From: an uncultured Lachnospiraceae bacterium
GTDB taxonomy: Bacteria > Bacillota > Clostridia > Lachnospirales > Lachnospiraceae
DNA length: 64,000 nt
Assembly (NCBI GenBank): GCA_948794795.1
Contig: CAQGLR010000019.1
Location: 17,054 to 81,053 of the forward strand
Reading direction: 5' to 3'
The notes under the pieces: model-generated
The model's database searches: none
What the model saw: only the letters and a program-made list of their open reading frames with translations
Told to the model about the DNA's origin: nothing
In this document: positions 51,997 to 62,017 of the stretch, piece by piece
How the letters are laid out: each line of letters opens with the position of its first letter
How positions within the stretch are numbered: position 1 is the first letter of the stretch
Translations under genes and position numbers: made by a program

Positions 51997-53547
51997 TTAT
52001 ACTGCATCATATGACAACCATGCAAAATCCGCATAGTTACTGCTGTTTTCCCCATTGGAAGATGCATACATGCCAGCTGTACATCCTACAAAACCACCTG
52101 CCTCTTCAGTAGTATATGGAAGCAGGTTTATATTTTCTGCAGCCAGTTTTTGTTCTCCTTCTGTTTTTATATATACAGATGCTTTCTGGTTTTCTGCCCT
52201 TAATATAATTTCTGCCATCCCTTTTCCAATTTCTGTTCCAGAGATAATATTGCTAATCCCCTTAATATGTTCTACAACATAGAACATATTACTGCTGCCT
52301 TTCTTTTTTATCTCCATACGCAGGTGGTTTTCATGGTTCTGGTAATATACTAAACCTGCACTTTCATTATTGGCTGGTGTAAATTCAAGCCCTGTACGCA
52401 CTTCAAAGCAATAATCCTTCTGGCGTATTCCAAGGTATGATGTATTAGTTTTATCTTCTATTTTTTCTTTCCTTGTAAACAACCTTAAAAATCCTTTTCT
52501 TGCTTTTAGTGAATACTGTTCCTCATTTCTTGTATGTATTCCAAGAAGCCTGTCATCCAGTTTGTTATCATAAAAATGCAAATGGTCATGATGAGATATT
52601 TCATTAGCAAATCTGTATTCCTCTAACGGGATTTCCATGCTTTTACAAAGCTTTCCAATTCCAGGATTAATTACAGGCCAGCCATTTTCCCATTCCACTT
52701 CTGCCAGGAATGATTCCCTTCCCATGCTGCTATGGCGCTTACATGGACGTGATGCAAGCATTATTATATACCAGTTGCCATTTCCGTCATCAACAAGGTC
52801 TCCATGTCCTGCATAAATTACAGGATAATCCATACCAAGGTTTCTATGGGTAAAAACAGGGTTTCTTGGACAGCCTTCAAACCACTGGAATAAATTCCTG
52901 CTCCTTGCCACACTTATGCTGTGTTCTGGACCAGTACCGCCCTCTGCATGTAACAGGTAATAATAATCTCCAATTTTATAAATGTGTGGTCCTTCTGGCC
53001 AGATAACATCTTTCAGGGCACCTTTCCATATTGCCATGCTTTCACCTGTAAGTTTCATCTGTTTTAAATCCAGTTCCTGTATCCATATTTCCCAGTCACC
53101 GTTATAACGTACCCCTTCTGGATTTGGTCTTGTGCCAGTATAATAACACTTTCCATCTGTATCAAAGAAAAGGCTTGGGTCAATCCCTTTAGCTTCTTCT
53201 CCAAGATAATATGGGCCAGACCATGGTCCTTCCGGTTTTTCTGCTGTTACTATAAAATTGCCACCATGGCTTACATTAGTAGTAATCATATAATATGTAC
53301 CATTATTATAACGTATAGTTGGTGCATATATTCCTTCTGATATTTCACTTCCATCTAGTGGAAGAAGTTCCTGCCTGTCAAGAATATTGCCTGCCTGTTC
53401 CCAATGTGCCAAGTCCCTGCTATGGAAAATGGGCACTCCTGGAAAATATGCAAAGCTTGAATTAACCATATAAAAATCCTTGCCCGCCCTGCATATAGAC
53501 GGGTCTGGATAAAATCCGCTTAAAACTGGGTTTACTGCTTTTACCAT
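51997..53547 (-). CDS. GH43 beta-xylosidase / arabinofuranosidase with C-terminal beta-sandwich
   Basis: Start set at ATG 53547 (516 residues) behind GGAGG; the frame extends five codons further without a site. Five-bladed GH43 fold: NPVLSGFYPDPSICRAGKDF with the general base Asp, GIYAPTIRYNNGTYYMITT, GIDPSLFFDTDGKCYYTG and WPEGPHIYKIGDYYYLLHAEGG, where the Glu is the acid. A C-terminal concanavalin-like domain (from about 330) is usual for beta-xylosidases of this type. No signal peptide, so it works on imported oligosaccharides. It is 57 bp after the esterase gene. Confidence 0.93.
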   Translation of the reverse strand: MVKAVNPVLSGFYPDPSICRAGKDFYMVNSSFAYFPGVPIFHSRDLAHWEQAGNILDRQELLPLDGSEISEGIYAPTIRYNNGTYYMITTNVSHGGNFIVTAEKPEGPWSGPYYLGEEAKGIDPSLFFDTDGKCYYTGTRPNPEGVRYNGDWEIWIQELDLKQMKLTGESMAIWKGALKDVIWPEGPHIYKIGDYYYLLHAEGGTGPEHSISVARSRNLFQWFEGCPRNPVFTHRNLGMDYPVIYAGHGDLVDDGNGNWYIIMLASRPCKRHSSMGRESFLAEVEWENGWPVINPGIGKLCKSMEIPLEEYRFANEISHHDHLHFYDNKLDDRLLGIHTRNEEQYSLKARKGFLRLFTRKEKIEDKTNTSYLGIRQKDYCFEVRTGLEFTPANNESAGLVYYQNHENHLRMEIKKKGSSNMFYVVEHIKGISNIISGTEIGKGMAEIILRAENQKASVYIKTEGEQKLAAENINLLPYTTEEAGGFVGCTAGMYASSNGENSSNYADFAWLSYDAV

Positions 53548-53604
53548 TATTTTTTCCTCCATTTCTTGTTATGGCTTTGGTACACCAGCATAAATTATGT
53601 GTTT

Positions 53605-55320
53605 TTATACTACATACCCAAATCCAAGTATTGTAAATTTCTTTTCTACATCTTCTTTTTTTATTTCTATATGTACAAAATGTCTTCCGTTTTTATTTTC
53701 ATTAATTACCAGAGCAGGGTTGCAATGCAGCCATCCATTAATATAAGGGTCCGCTGTCCTTACCAGTTTATTGTCAATGTAAATATCTGCCTTTGCTGCA
53801 TCAGTTTCCCCTGAATCTTTAAATACCAGTACAAGTGCCCGGCATACAATCCACATGTCAAAATATGGCATATCTGTATTGCTTCCATCATAGTACCAGT
53901 TATAAGGAAACTGTGGAACAGGTTCAAGTGAAGCATCCATCTCCACACATTGCAATATATTGTCTGTACCAGTAAAACCACCAGGAATTATTTCTGCTTT
54001 ATTATAAGTATTCCTTTTATCCAGAAGCTTTATATCTTCAAATGTACTGCCAGTAAGAGGTTCTTTTAATAACAGCTTACTTGTACTTTTTTTCTGGCCT
54101 TCCAGGTTTTTCCTAGTTTCTGCCTGCTTGTACAGATATAAAAGACAGTCTGCCATAATCTTATGCCCGGCATTAGAAGGATGGTAAATATCATAGAAAA
54201 ACTGGTTTTTAGTTAATACCCTTCCTTTGCCATCTTTTTTATAAAACTGTTCTGTTACTGCATTTTTTATGCTAACCATTGGCAAGTTATAATACTCCCC
54301 TACAGGTATCATACGTTCTTGTAAATTGCTGTCATCAGCAAATACAGAAAATAAAAGTATTACCGCTGGCTTACAGTGCATCTTTAATACCTTTCTTATA
54401 AGGCTTTCATAAAAAACACCTTTTGTTTCATCACCTTCATCATTTACAGCAAATTCAATTATAACAATGTCTGGTTCTACTATATAATCCCTTAGTACAT
54501 CACGCTCAAAACGTATTATTCCAAGTTCTGATGGTGTGCCTCCTACTCCAGCTTTAATAAAATGTACATTATTTCCAGTTCCATATTTATCTTTAAAACC
54601 ACAATAAGATTTATATGCATAACATCCTGTATTAATTGGCACCGCACCAGCCCCTTGTGTTACTGACCCGCCTATATATGCAATACATATATCCCTGCCA
54701 TTTTCTGCTTTGTCTATTGCACGTTTAAGCCTTGTAGTGTCTCCCATTGATACAAGTGAGCTTGCAATTATATGTTTATAATCTGTACAATTAAAATCAA
54801 TTTCCTTTTCTTCATTAATTTCTGGTGCAGAATAGCCATCATTAAGGTAAAACCTTACATTTAATTTTGCAGTCTGACCAGGTTTTTCCATAATTACCTT
54901 AATCTGACCAGGCTTAAAATCATCTTCCTTCCAAGTAATTTTATCAAGATAAATCCTTATTTCAGTACCATTTCCTTTTAAATATAATTTTAATTCAGTG
55001 CCACCTCCATATATGTCATTCCTGCCATACATCTGGAATATAAATAGAACATTTTCTTCTGGGTCTGGTGTTTCAACAGAAACCCCTATACTATGTACCA
55101 GTTTCTTAAAACCTTCTGTATCTTCAAGAAGCCTAAGTTCTGTTCCATCTGTAATTCCTCCAGTAATCTTTGCACTGTTTATAAGTCTTCCGTCATCCTG
55201 GTACAAATATTGTATGCCTCTGCCATCTTCCATTTTTGTACCAAAAATATCTTTATTTTTTATAATATAAAAGAAATCCCTTTTTTTCTCTGGGTCTTTT
55301 GGCGCTGCCAGTCCATTCAT
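53605..55320 (-). CDS. SGNH/GDSL hydrolase, probable acetylxylan esterase
   Basis: I use ATG 55320 (571 residues); in the longer frame (TTG 55332) the nucleophile is S223. SGNH blocks: IAYIGGSVTQGAGAVP with Ser (block I), GVGGTPSE, EFAVNDEG (Asn), and DIYHPSNAGHK with His. An N-terminal beta-rich domain of about 200 residues and a C-terminal beta-sandwich of about 130 residues flank the catalytic core. This resembles the family of acetyl esterases found in xylan loci. No signal peptide. An upstream 12-residue ORF (MQEFLLEAWCKL) ends in ATGA over the start, a possible coupling. GH43 follows 57 bp downstream. Confidence 0.85.
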   Translation of the reverse strand: MNGLAAPKDPEKKRDFFYIIKNKDIFGTKMEDGRGIQYLYQDDGRLINSAKITGGITDGTELRLLEDTEGFKKLVHSIGVSVETPDPEENVLFIFQMYGRNDIYGGGTELKLYLKGNGTEIRIYLDKITWKEDDFKPGQIKVIMEKPGQTAKLNVRFYLNDGYSAPEINEEKEIDFNCTDYKHIIASSLVSMGDTTRLKRAIDKAENGRDICIAYIGGSVTQGAGAVPINTGCYAYKSYCGFKDKYGTGNNVHFIKAGVGGTPSELGIIRFERDVLRDYIVEPDIVIIEFAVNDEGDETKGVFYESLIRKVLKMHCKPAVILLFSVFADDSNLQERMIPVGEYYNLPMVSIKNAVTEQFYKKDGKGRVLTKNQFFYDIYHPSNAGHKIMADCLLYLYKQAETRKNLEGQKKSTSKLLLKEPLTGSTFEDIKLLDKRNTYNKAEIIPGGFTGTDNILQCVEMDASLEPVPQFPYNWYYDGSNTDMPYFDMWIVCRALVLVFKDSGETDAAKADIYIDNKLVRTADPYINGWLHCNPALVINENKNGRHFVHIEIKKEDVEKKFTILGFGYVV

Positions 55321-55477
55321 AATTTGCACCAAGCCTCAAGCAGAAATTCCTGCATTTTCATTTGAGGCGCAAACACAAAGGATGAAAGATATGTGTTTGC
55401 ATTTTACCCTTTCTTCTATTTTTCTTTCACCCTTACTTCTTTCCTGCACTTTTTGTGTATTGTTTAAAAATTTATAA
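55321..55477 (-). promoter_or_regulatory. leader of the esterase gene with inverted repeat
   Basis: A GCAAACACA / TGTGTTTGC hairpin (9-bp stem, about 55370-55413) lies between the chemoreceptor stop and the esterase start. It lacks a T-run. It may terminate the chemoreceptor transcript weakly or be an operator. Confidence 0.45.
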
Positions 55478-57541
55478 TTATAACTGGAATGAACCTAAAA
55501 TTTCAACCAGAAAATCAGCTTTTGTATGCAGCTGTTTTGCTAAACTGTCCAAATCTTTAATCGCATCTGATTGTTTTAACGCTGCCAGGCTTACATTTTC
55601 TGAACATTCTGACGTTTTTGCAGATACTGCAGATATATCTTCAATAGTTCCAAGAGTCTTATTCCTTGATATATCCATATCATGTACATTATTTGTAATT
55701 GTTTCCAGTGCACCCGATAAATTATCTATCTGGCTTCCAATTTGCATAAATGACTGTGTTGTCCCTGATACTATCCCTGACTGTGAAGATACAGCCTGTT
55801 CGGTTTCTTTTGCTGCCAAGACAACATCATTTGTCTGTTTTATAATTTCAGTAACAATTCCAGATATCTGTCCTGCTGATTCTAAACATTGTCCAGATAG
55901 TTTTCCTATTTCTTCCGCCACAACTACAAAGCCCTTTCCAACATCACCAGCACGTGCCGCTTCAATAGAAGCATTTATAGACAAAAGACCTGTCTGTTCA
56001 GAAATATCATTAATAGCAGATACAATTATACTTATTGACTTTGACTTTTTCTCAAGTTCCTGTATTGAAGATATTACATTTCTTGTTATACTAGTAGTTA
56101 CTTCTGTACTTTCGCCCAGCCCTTTTATTATATCTATCCCTGAGCTTATTGTTTTACCTGTTTCTACAGCAAGCCTGCTTATTTCCATTGTATTAGCACT
56201 TACATTGCTAATAATCCCTGATAAAAGTTCCATATTGCCAAGACAGTCCACTGAACCTTTGTCAAGCTTTCCAGCACCAGTTTCAATTTCAGCAGCCACA
56301 TTTTTAATATTCTCTGAAGTTTCTATAAATACATTGGTGGCTTTTGCTACATAAGAAATAGTATCATTTAATTCTGAGCTTACACTTTTTACATCTTCAA
56401 GTATTGCTTTCATCTGGCTTACTGTCTGGTTGACACCATCACATAAAAGCCCAAATTCATCCCTGTTCCTGCTTTCAAGATGTACTGTTAAATCACCACC
56501 AGCAACTTTGTGAAGTTTATGTAAAATATAGTTAATTATACCTGATATTTTTCTTGATATTAAAAGGCCAAGAATTAATGCCAGTATAGCAAATACTGCT
56601 GTAAGTAGAAATGATACCATTTTTATTTCTTTGGTTTCAGCCAGCAGCCGTCCCGAAGGTATAACTGCTGCGACAAGTGCATTTCCAGTTTCCATCTTTC
56701 CATACACAAATAAGCTTTCATTGCCATTTATAACAGCCATCTGGTTTCCTGTTGGTTCTGCTGCTGCAACTGCCTTATTATAGATTTCTGTGCCATAAAT
56801 TAATGTATTTTTTATTTCTATTCCTGGTTCTGCATAAAATTCTTTGCCATCACTTGTAACCAGTACCACACAGCCACCTTTTCCTGTATCTATTGATGCT
56901 AATACACTACGTATAAATTCCCTGTCAATATCAACTATTAAACATACATCCTGTCCCTGGAACCTGCGTGCAATCCTTACGCTGTAAGCCTGTGTATCTA
57001 TACCAAGCACACCATCAGCTTCTTTATCTTGCCCAAATAAAAGCCAGTCGTTAGGATTTGCATTAACTATGGCACCCTGCCCTGTTTCCATGTATGCACT
57101 GTAAGCATCAGCAGGAAGCAAAGCTTTGCCACCCTGCAGGCTTCTTCCACCATCTGCAATAAAATACGCCCCGCCTGCCTTTTCATCCATAGACAGTTTG
57201 CTTACAAGCCTGCTGTTGTATTTCTTTTTCAAATTGCTTGCTTCAATAATATCCATCTTTCCGCCAAAAAATGTCCTTAAACTGCTGTCTGTAAAATAGT
57301 TTTTAAATTCATCTATTTCACTTGAAACAGCAAGGTTTATATATTTCTGCTGCATACCTACAGTCTGGCTTACAGACTTTTTATAACTGTTAATAATTGC
57401 CTTTGATGCACTGTTATAAGAAACACTTCCAAGAACAAGTATTCCAATTACAGGTATAAGAAAACAGATAATAAGACGCAGGGAAATACTTTTATAGAAT
57501 GGAACTTCTAAACTATGCCCTTTTTTACTTATTCTTTTCAT
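55478..57541 (-). CDS. methyl-accepting chemotaxis protein with Cache-type sensor, overlapping a GH43 gene
   Basis: ATG 57541 is preferred (687 residues), since AGGAGG sits 9 bp upstream. It overlaps the GH43 frame by 17 bp. A membrane helix (LRLIICFLIPVIGILVLGS), an extracellular dCache-like region (about 60-310) with VLGIDTQAYSVRIARRFQGQ, a second helix and a HAMP precede the MCP coil with tip EQTGLLSINASIEAARAGDVG. It should guide swimming in response to a small ligand. Translational overlap with a xylan enzyme argues that the ligand is a xylan product (inference). Confidence 0.92.
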   Translation of the reverse strand: MKRISKKGHSLEVPFYKSISLRLIICFLIPVIGILVLGSVSYNSASKAIINSYKKSVSQTVGMQQKYINLAVSSEIDEFKNYFTDSSLRTFFGGKMDIIEASNLKKKYNSRLVSKLSMDEKAGGAYFIADGGRSLQGGKALLPADAYSAYMETGQGAIVNANPNDWLLFGQDKEADGVLGIDTQAYSVRIARRFQGQDVCLIVDIDREFIRSVLASIDTGKGGCVVLVTSDGKEFYAEPGIEIKNTLIYGTEIYNKAVAAAEPTGNQMAVINGNESLFVYGKMETGNALVAAVIPSGRLLAETKEIKMVSFLLTAVFAILALILGLLISRKISGIINYILHKLHKVAGGDLTVHLESRNRDEFGLLCDGVNQTVSQMKAILEDVKSVSSELNDTISYVAKATNVFIETSENIKNVAAEIETGAGKLDKGSVDCLGNMELLSGIISNVSANTMEISRLAVETGKTISSGIDIIKGLGESTEVTTSITRNVISSIQELEKKSKSISIIVSAINDISEQTGLLSINASIEAARAGDVGKGFVVVAEEIGKLSGQCLESAGQISGIVTEIIKQTNDVVLAAKETEQAVSSQSGIVSGTTQSFMQIGSQIDNLSGALETITNNVHDMDISRNKTLGTIEDISAVSAKTSECSENVSLAALKQSDAIKDLDSLAKQLHTKADFLVEILGSFQL

Positions 57542-59087
57542 CCCCATACACCTCCTGTCCAGTCTGGAAGCCAGAAAAATCTGCTATCCCGCCAGCAAGT
57601 CTTGAAGAATAATAAGATAATGCAAACCTATATCCTGTAAAATGGCTAAGTTTAAATACCATTTTCAACGGGTTTCCTATTTCTTTCCATTTTCCATTTT
57701 CTTTATAGAAGAAATATGCTTTATCCTTGCCATCTGTAAAATCACAGGTTATTTTTAAACAAGCCTTTTTACCTGCTTTAACTTTTGCACATTCCACTGG
57801 TACATGGCGGACATCATCTGGAATACCGGTTTTGCTGCTCTCTGGCAACCCCTTTTTTTGTAATACTATTTCATATGCATCTTCCCTTCTGGTTAATGCA
57901 AGGAAACCATAAAATTCCTGGAAAGCGCAAATTCCTGCATAATCCCCGTTATTTAAACCGCTTCCGTCTATCTGTACTTCTGCTGTACAGGCAGGTCCAT
58001 ACATACGCTGTGTCAGTGTATTTTTTGCCATTGTAACATTACTACTTAACCTGTCTGTTTTTATTATTAAGTGCCCTGGCTTAGAAGTAACTGACCATAA
58101 ACTGTTATCTGGCTCATGGTTCCACTGCCATGCTTTTTTTAAATGTATTTTTCCTTTATTGTCTGCTTTGTATAAGAAATTATCACTTTCATTTAAAGGT
58201 TTATAAATATGCCCTGGTCTTGTACTTGTAATTTCTATCTCTTCTGGAACTTTTCTGCCATCTGGAATAAATAACCCATCTTCAATATGCATTGGAACAA
58301 GGAAAGGGCAACGCCCCACAGCGCCCCTGTCCTGAAAAAACATTCCATACCACTTTCCATTATGTGCCTGTACTATGCCTCCCTGGGCAACACCTGCGTT
58401 TATATAGCCAAATGAATCATCAAGTATGTCACCACCTTTAAACTGTCCGTCCAGTGAATCTGACACATAACATGCTTCCATCCGGCGTCCGTTTCCATTC
58501 TTTGCCCAATGTATAAAAAAGGCATAATATTTTCCATTAATTTTATATAAATGTGTCCCTTCAAACCCAAGTTTATAATTATCACTATCTTCAAGAACCA
58601 TACGGTCCAGCCCGCCTTTTAACGGGCCTGATAAATCAGGTTCCAGTTCTGTAATATATATCTGGCGGTTTCCATACATTATATAAATCCTGTCATCATC
58701 ATCAAATAACAGGGAAGCATCATGGTAAAACCCTTCTATATACTGTTTCTTCCATGGTCCATAAATATTTTCTGACTGGAACAGGTATGTTTTTCCTGTA
58801 TCATTTGCAGCAAAACATACATAAAAAACCCCTTTATGGTATCTTAAGGAAGCAGCCCACATTCCTTTTCCATAAATACCTTTCCCATCAGAAAGTTTCT
58901 GTCCTTCTGTACTGTCAAGGGTATCATATACATATGAAATTATTTCCCAATGGCACAAATCATATGAACGCAATATCACTGCACCTGGCATAAAGTGCAT
59001 AGTTGTACTAACCATATAGTACGTATCTTCTGCCCGGATTACATCTATATCTGGATAATCCGACCATATAACTGGATTTCTGGCCAT
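57525..59087 (-). CDS. GH43 beta-xylosidase / arabinofuranosidase
   Basis: Start set at ATG 59087 (520 residues) behind GGAGGGGG; upstream codons of the frame lack a site. Five-bladed GH43 fold: NPVIWSDYPDIDVIRAEDTYYMV with the base Asp, GMWAASLRYHKGVFYVCFA, YHDASLLFDDDDRIYIMYG and KLGFEGTHLYKINGKYYAF with the acid Glu. The C-terminal beta-sandwich (from about 330) has WQWNHEPDNSLWSV. Cytoplasmic. It starts 14 bp after the esterase-GH43 fusion and ends inside the chemoreceptor frame, so the three form one operon. Confidence 0.92.
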   Translation of the reverse strand: MARNPVIWSDYPDIDVIRAEDTYYMVSTTMHFMPGAVILRSYDLCHWEIISYVYDTLDSTEGQKLSDGKGIYGKGMWAASLRYHKGVFYVCFAANDTGKTYLFQSENIYGPWKKQYIEGFYHDASLLFDDDDRIYIMYGNRQIYITELEPDLSGPLKGGLDRMVLEDSDNYKLGFEGTHLYKINGKYYAFFIHWAKNGNGRRMEACYVSDSLDGQFKGGDILDDSFGYINAGVAQGGIVQAHNGKWYGMFFQDRGAVGRCPFLVPMHIEDGLFIPDGRKVPEEIEITSTRPGHIYKPLNESDNFLYKADNKGKIHLKKAWQWNHEPDNSLWSVTSKPGHLIIKTDRLSSNVTMAKNTLTQRMYGPACTAEVQIDGSGLNNGDYAGICAFQEFYGFLALTRREDAYEIVLQKKGLPESSKTGIPDDVRHVPVECAKVKAGKKACLKITCDFTDGKDKAYFFYKENGKWKEIGNPLKMVFKLSHFTGYRFALSYYSSRLAGGIADFSGFQTGQEVYGDEKNK

Positions 59088-59101
59088 AACCCCCTCCAAA
59101 T

Positions 59102-62017
59102 CTAATAAAGTCCAAATGCTTTTAAGCTTCCTTTGCCTTCTCCCCTGAATGTAAGGTATACAGGCCATATACCATCAGGTATTGCAATATCTGCCTGGTT
59201 TTCTTCCCATATATTTGAAAACCTGGCAGGTATCCTGGCCAGACACCTGCCATCCCAGGCAAGACGTACCTCAAATACTCCTTTAATATATCCTCTCGTC
59301 CAGATTTTTATTTTCTTTATATCTTTACAGCTGAAATATTTAAATCCTATTGTTGCTGTATCCTGTATATTGGCAATATATCCTGTATCTATACTGCTGT
59401 CTTGTGTTATTTTTGGGAAACTGTCTCCTTCCCCAGCATATAAAGAAAATTTATCTGTATACATATTGCAGGCAATATACGCAGGATGTACACCTTTTCC
59501 TTCCAGTGCTTTGCCATTTAAACCACATGAAGTAATTTCTGCCTGTCTGAACATGCCATTGCTGTCCTTTTCAATATACTGGGCACATCCCTGCCTGCTA
59601 TACCATGTACCATTAGTCTGGCGGTGGTAGAAAACATACCATTTCCCATTAATTTCTATTATGCTTCCATGGTTATTCCCGCCATATGCCATAACCTTAT
59701 CTGACGGCTTGTATGTACTAATCCCAATATCACAGTTACTTACAAGTACACCTGCATATACAAAATCCTTGTCTGGCTTTTCACTAACTGCATAACATAA
59801 TTCATGCATTACTTCTGAAGAATATATAAAATAATATTTGCCATCTGCTTTCCTTATTGAGGAAGCCTCAAAAAATGCATGTCCTTTAAAACCTGTGTCT
59901 TCACTATATTCACTGCCTGGGACAATTATAGCTGGCGGTTTTATAACTGTAAGCATATCTTCACCAAGTACAGTTACTGCTGCTCCTGTCCTTGATTTAT
60001 CACCTTTTCCACAAAAACCTGTATACAGGTAAACTTTATCCTTTTCAAAAAGCACTCCTGGGTCAAACTGTGGCTCGTCATTATCCCCTTCCCCAAGCAG
60101 TGTGCCATCAGGATAATGTACATTCCCATAAAACGTATAATGTCCGGCAGGTGTATCACATACGGCAACTGAAACAGTCTGTAATCTATCTAATACATAA
60201 TATAAATAATACCTTCCATCTGCCCCTTTTGCCACATCAGGAGCATAAAGACACATATTGCCACCAGTATTTGCTGGGTCATCCGTCTTACTGTAAATTA
60301 CCCCTTCATAACGCCACTCCCCTAAATTTTCTACTGGTGCCGACCAGCATACATAATCTCCAGGGCAGAATACATACCCGTTAAATCTGTCATGCGAACC
60401 AAATATATATAACCTTCCATCAAAAACATATGGCTCACCGTCTGGTATATATTCCCATGAAGGCAGGTACGGATTATATGCTTCTTTCTTTTTACATGTA
60501 TTTTTAGTAATTCCAGTCTGTTCCATTATAAATCTGGTAAATGGTTTTTCAGTACCAGTATTTACCCTTATGCCATCTGTCCTGAAAAGCATTTCACATG
60601 CACATTCTTCTGTATAAGGCTTCCATTCTGGCAGTTCTTCCCCATCAGTACCAGTGCCATTTGGATTTCCTGTTTTAATAAAGTTACATAAATAATCACA
60701 CATTTTCCTTGCCAAGTCATAATGTCTTCCTGTAAAAGGCCTCCAGGATTTGGCAAGTGTTTCAAAGAAGAACCATAAATCTACAGAATGGAAGCTTCCA
60801 GGATTATCCCATCCAGGAATATCTGCATCAAAGCAGTAATAATAACAGTTCTCGTTGTTACCATTTTCCCTTGTTTTAAGAAATGTTTCTTTAACAGCAC
60901 ATTCTATTCCGCTTACAGGTGCATAACCGTTATTGCTGTATACATGGCTTTCCTTAAATTCCATGAATTCTTCTGCTTTTCCACCAAATATTAATTCCGC
61001 TTTTTCTTTTAATTCTTCTTCTGTAGCAGCAGTAATTGTATTTAAAAACTCATCCTTAGTATTTCCTGCCATTACTGGGACTTTAATATATTTATCTTCT
61101 GCAATAAGCTCCAGAGGATTACCCATTAAAAACCTCTGGTCACAAACTGTCAGCATTCTTGGATATTTCTTTACATATTCTGCATATTTCCTGCTAAGAT
61201 ACTTTGCATCCATCATTCTTGCCTGGCTGATATTTTCTGCCCCTGCAAATTCAAGAAACCTTCTGCCATTTTCCTGTGCACTGTCCATACTTTCAGGTGC
61301 AAAAACAAAATCCCTTTCATAGGGGTTTCTTATCATTCCACTCATTACAACAGCTTTTTGGAATAATCCCTTGTTTTCTTTACAGACCATATGTGACAGC
61401 ACACTGCCTCCGCCTGCAGACTGTCCTGCTATTGTAATATTATCTGGGTCACCACCAAATGCTTTTATATTTCTTTTTACCCACCTAAGCCCTGCCTGCT
61501 GGTCTAAACTTCCAAAATTGGCAGGAGCTTCAGGCTGTTCTAATGTAAGTTCTGGATGTGCCATAAAACCAAACACATTAAGCCTGTAACTTACAGTAAC
61601 TACTACTATTCCCCGTCTTGCTATACGCTCACCATCCATCTCCATTTCGGATGTATAACCCCACTGCAGTGCACCACCAAAAAACCATACTAATACAGGA
61701 AGACAACTGTCTTCTGTCTTGGCATTAGTCCATACATTAAGATACAGACAGTCCTCATCCATCTCAATATCCGGTTCAACATGCCACTCCCTGCAGTAAA
61801 TATCATCTCCAATTCCAGGTCTGTCCTGCACTGGTATTGGTTTAAATTTATAAGCATCTAATATCCCTTCCCAGTTACTACACGGCATTGGTGCCCTCCA
61901 CCTGTTTCCATATACAGGCGGTGCTGCAAAAGGAATACCTTTAAATACTGTAATACGTGGGTCCGGTGCTGGCAGACCCCTGGTTAATCCGTTTTCAGTT
62001 TTTGCAATTCTTAACAT
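59102..62017 (-). CDS. carboxylesterase (type B)-GH43-CBM6-like fusion enzyme
   Basis: 971 residues behind AGGGAG, no signal peptide. Residues 1 to about 515 are a complete type-B carboxylesterase: GIPFAAPP, EDCLYLNVW, VWFFGGALQWGY (oxyanion), nucleophile S200 in AGQSAGGGS, and GSFHSVDLW with the catalytic His. From 525 to 845 a GH43 domain follows: PSWEYIPDGEPYVFDGRLY with base Asp, PQFDPGVLFEKDKVYLYTG, and FFEASSIRKADGKYYF with the acid Glu. The last 120 residues (FKYFSCKDIKKIKIWTRG, LKAFGLY) resemble CBM6. It can remove ester and glycosidic side groups of imported xylan fragments. Confidence 0.92.
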   Translation of the reverse strand: MLRIAKTENGLTRGLPAPDPRITVFKGIPFAAPPVYGNRWRAPMPCSNWEGILDAYKFKPIPVQDRPGIGDDIYCREWHVEPDIEMDEDCLYLNVWTNAKTEDSCLPVLVWFFGGALQWGYTSEMEMDGERIARRGIVVVTVSYRLNVFGFMAHPELTLEQPEAPANFGSLDQQAGLRWVKRNIKAFGGDPDNITIAGQSAGGGSVLSHMVCKENKGLFQKAVVMSGMIRNPYERDFVFAPESMDSAQENGRRFLEFAGAENISQARMMDAKYLSRKYAEYVKKYPRMLTVCDQRFLMGNPLELIAEDKYIKVPVMAGNTKDEFLNTITAATEEELKEKAELIFGGKAEEFMEFKESHVYSNNGYAPVSGIECAVKETFLKTRENGNNENCYYYCFDADIPGWDNPGSFHSVDLWFFFETLAKSWRPFTGRHYDLARKMCDYLCNFIKTGNPNGTGTDGEELPEWKPYTEECACEMLFRTDGIRVNTGTEKPFTRFIMEQTGITKNTCKKKEAYNPYLPSWEYIPDGEPYVFDGRLYIFGSHDRFNGYVFCPGDYVCWSAPVENLGEWRYEGVIYSKTDDPANTGGNMCLYAPDVAKGADGRYYLYYVLDRLQTVSVAVCDTPAGHYTFYGNVHYPDGTLLGEGDNDEPQFDPGVLFEKDKVYLYTGFCGKGDKSRTGAAVTVLGEDMLTVIKPPAIIVPGSEYSEDTGFKGHAFFEASSIRKADGKYYFIYSSEVMHELCYAVSEKPDKDFVYAGVLVSNCDIGISTYKPSDKVMAYGGNNHGSIIEINGKWYVFYHRQTNGTWYSRQGCAQYIEKDSNGMFRQAEITSCGLNGKALEGKGVHPAYIACNMYTDKFSLYAGEGDSFPKITQDSSIDTGYIANIQDTATIGFKYFSCKDIKKIKIWTRGYIKGVFEVRLAWDGRCLARIPARFSNIWEENQADIAIPDGIWPVYLTFRGEGKGSLKAFGLY

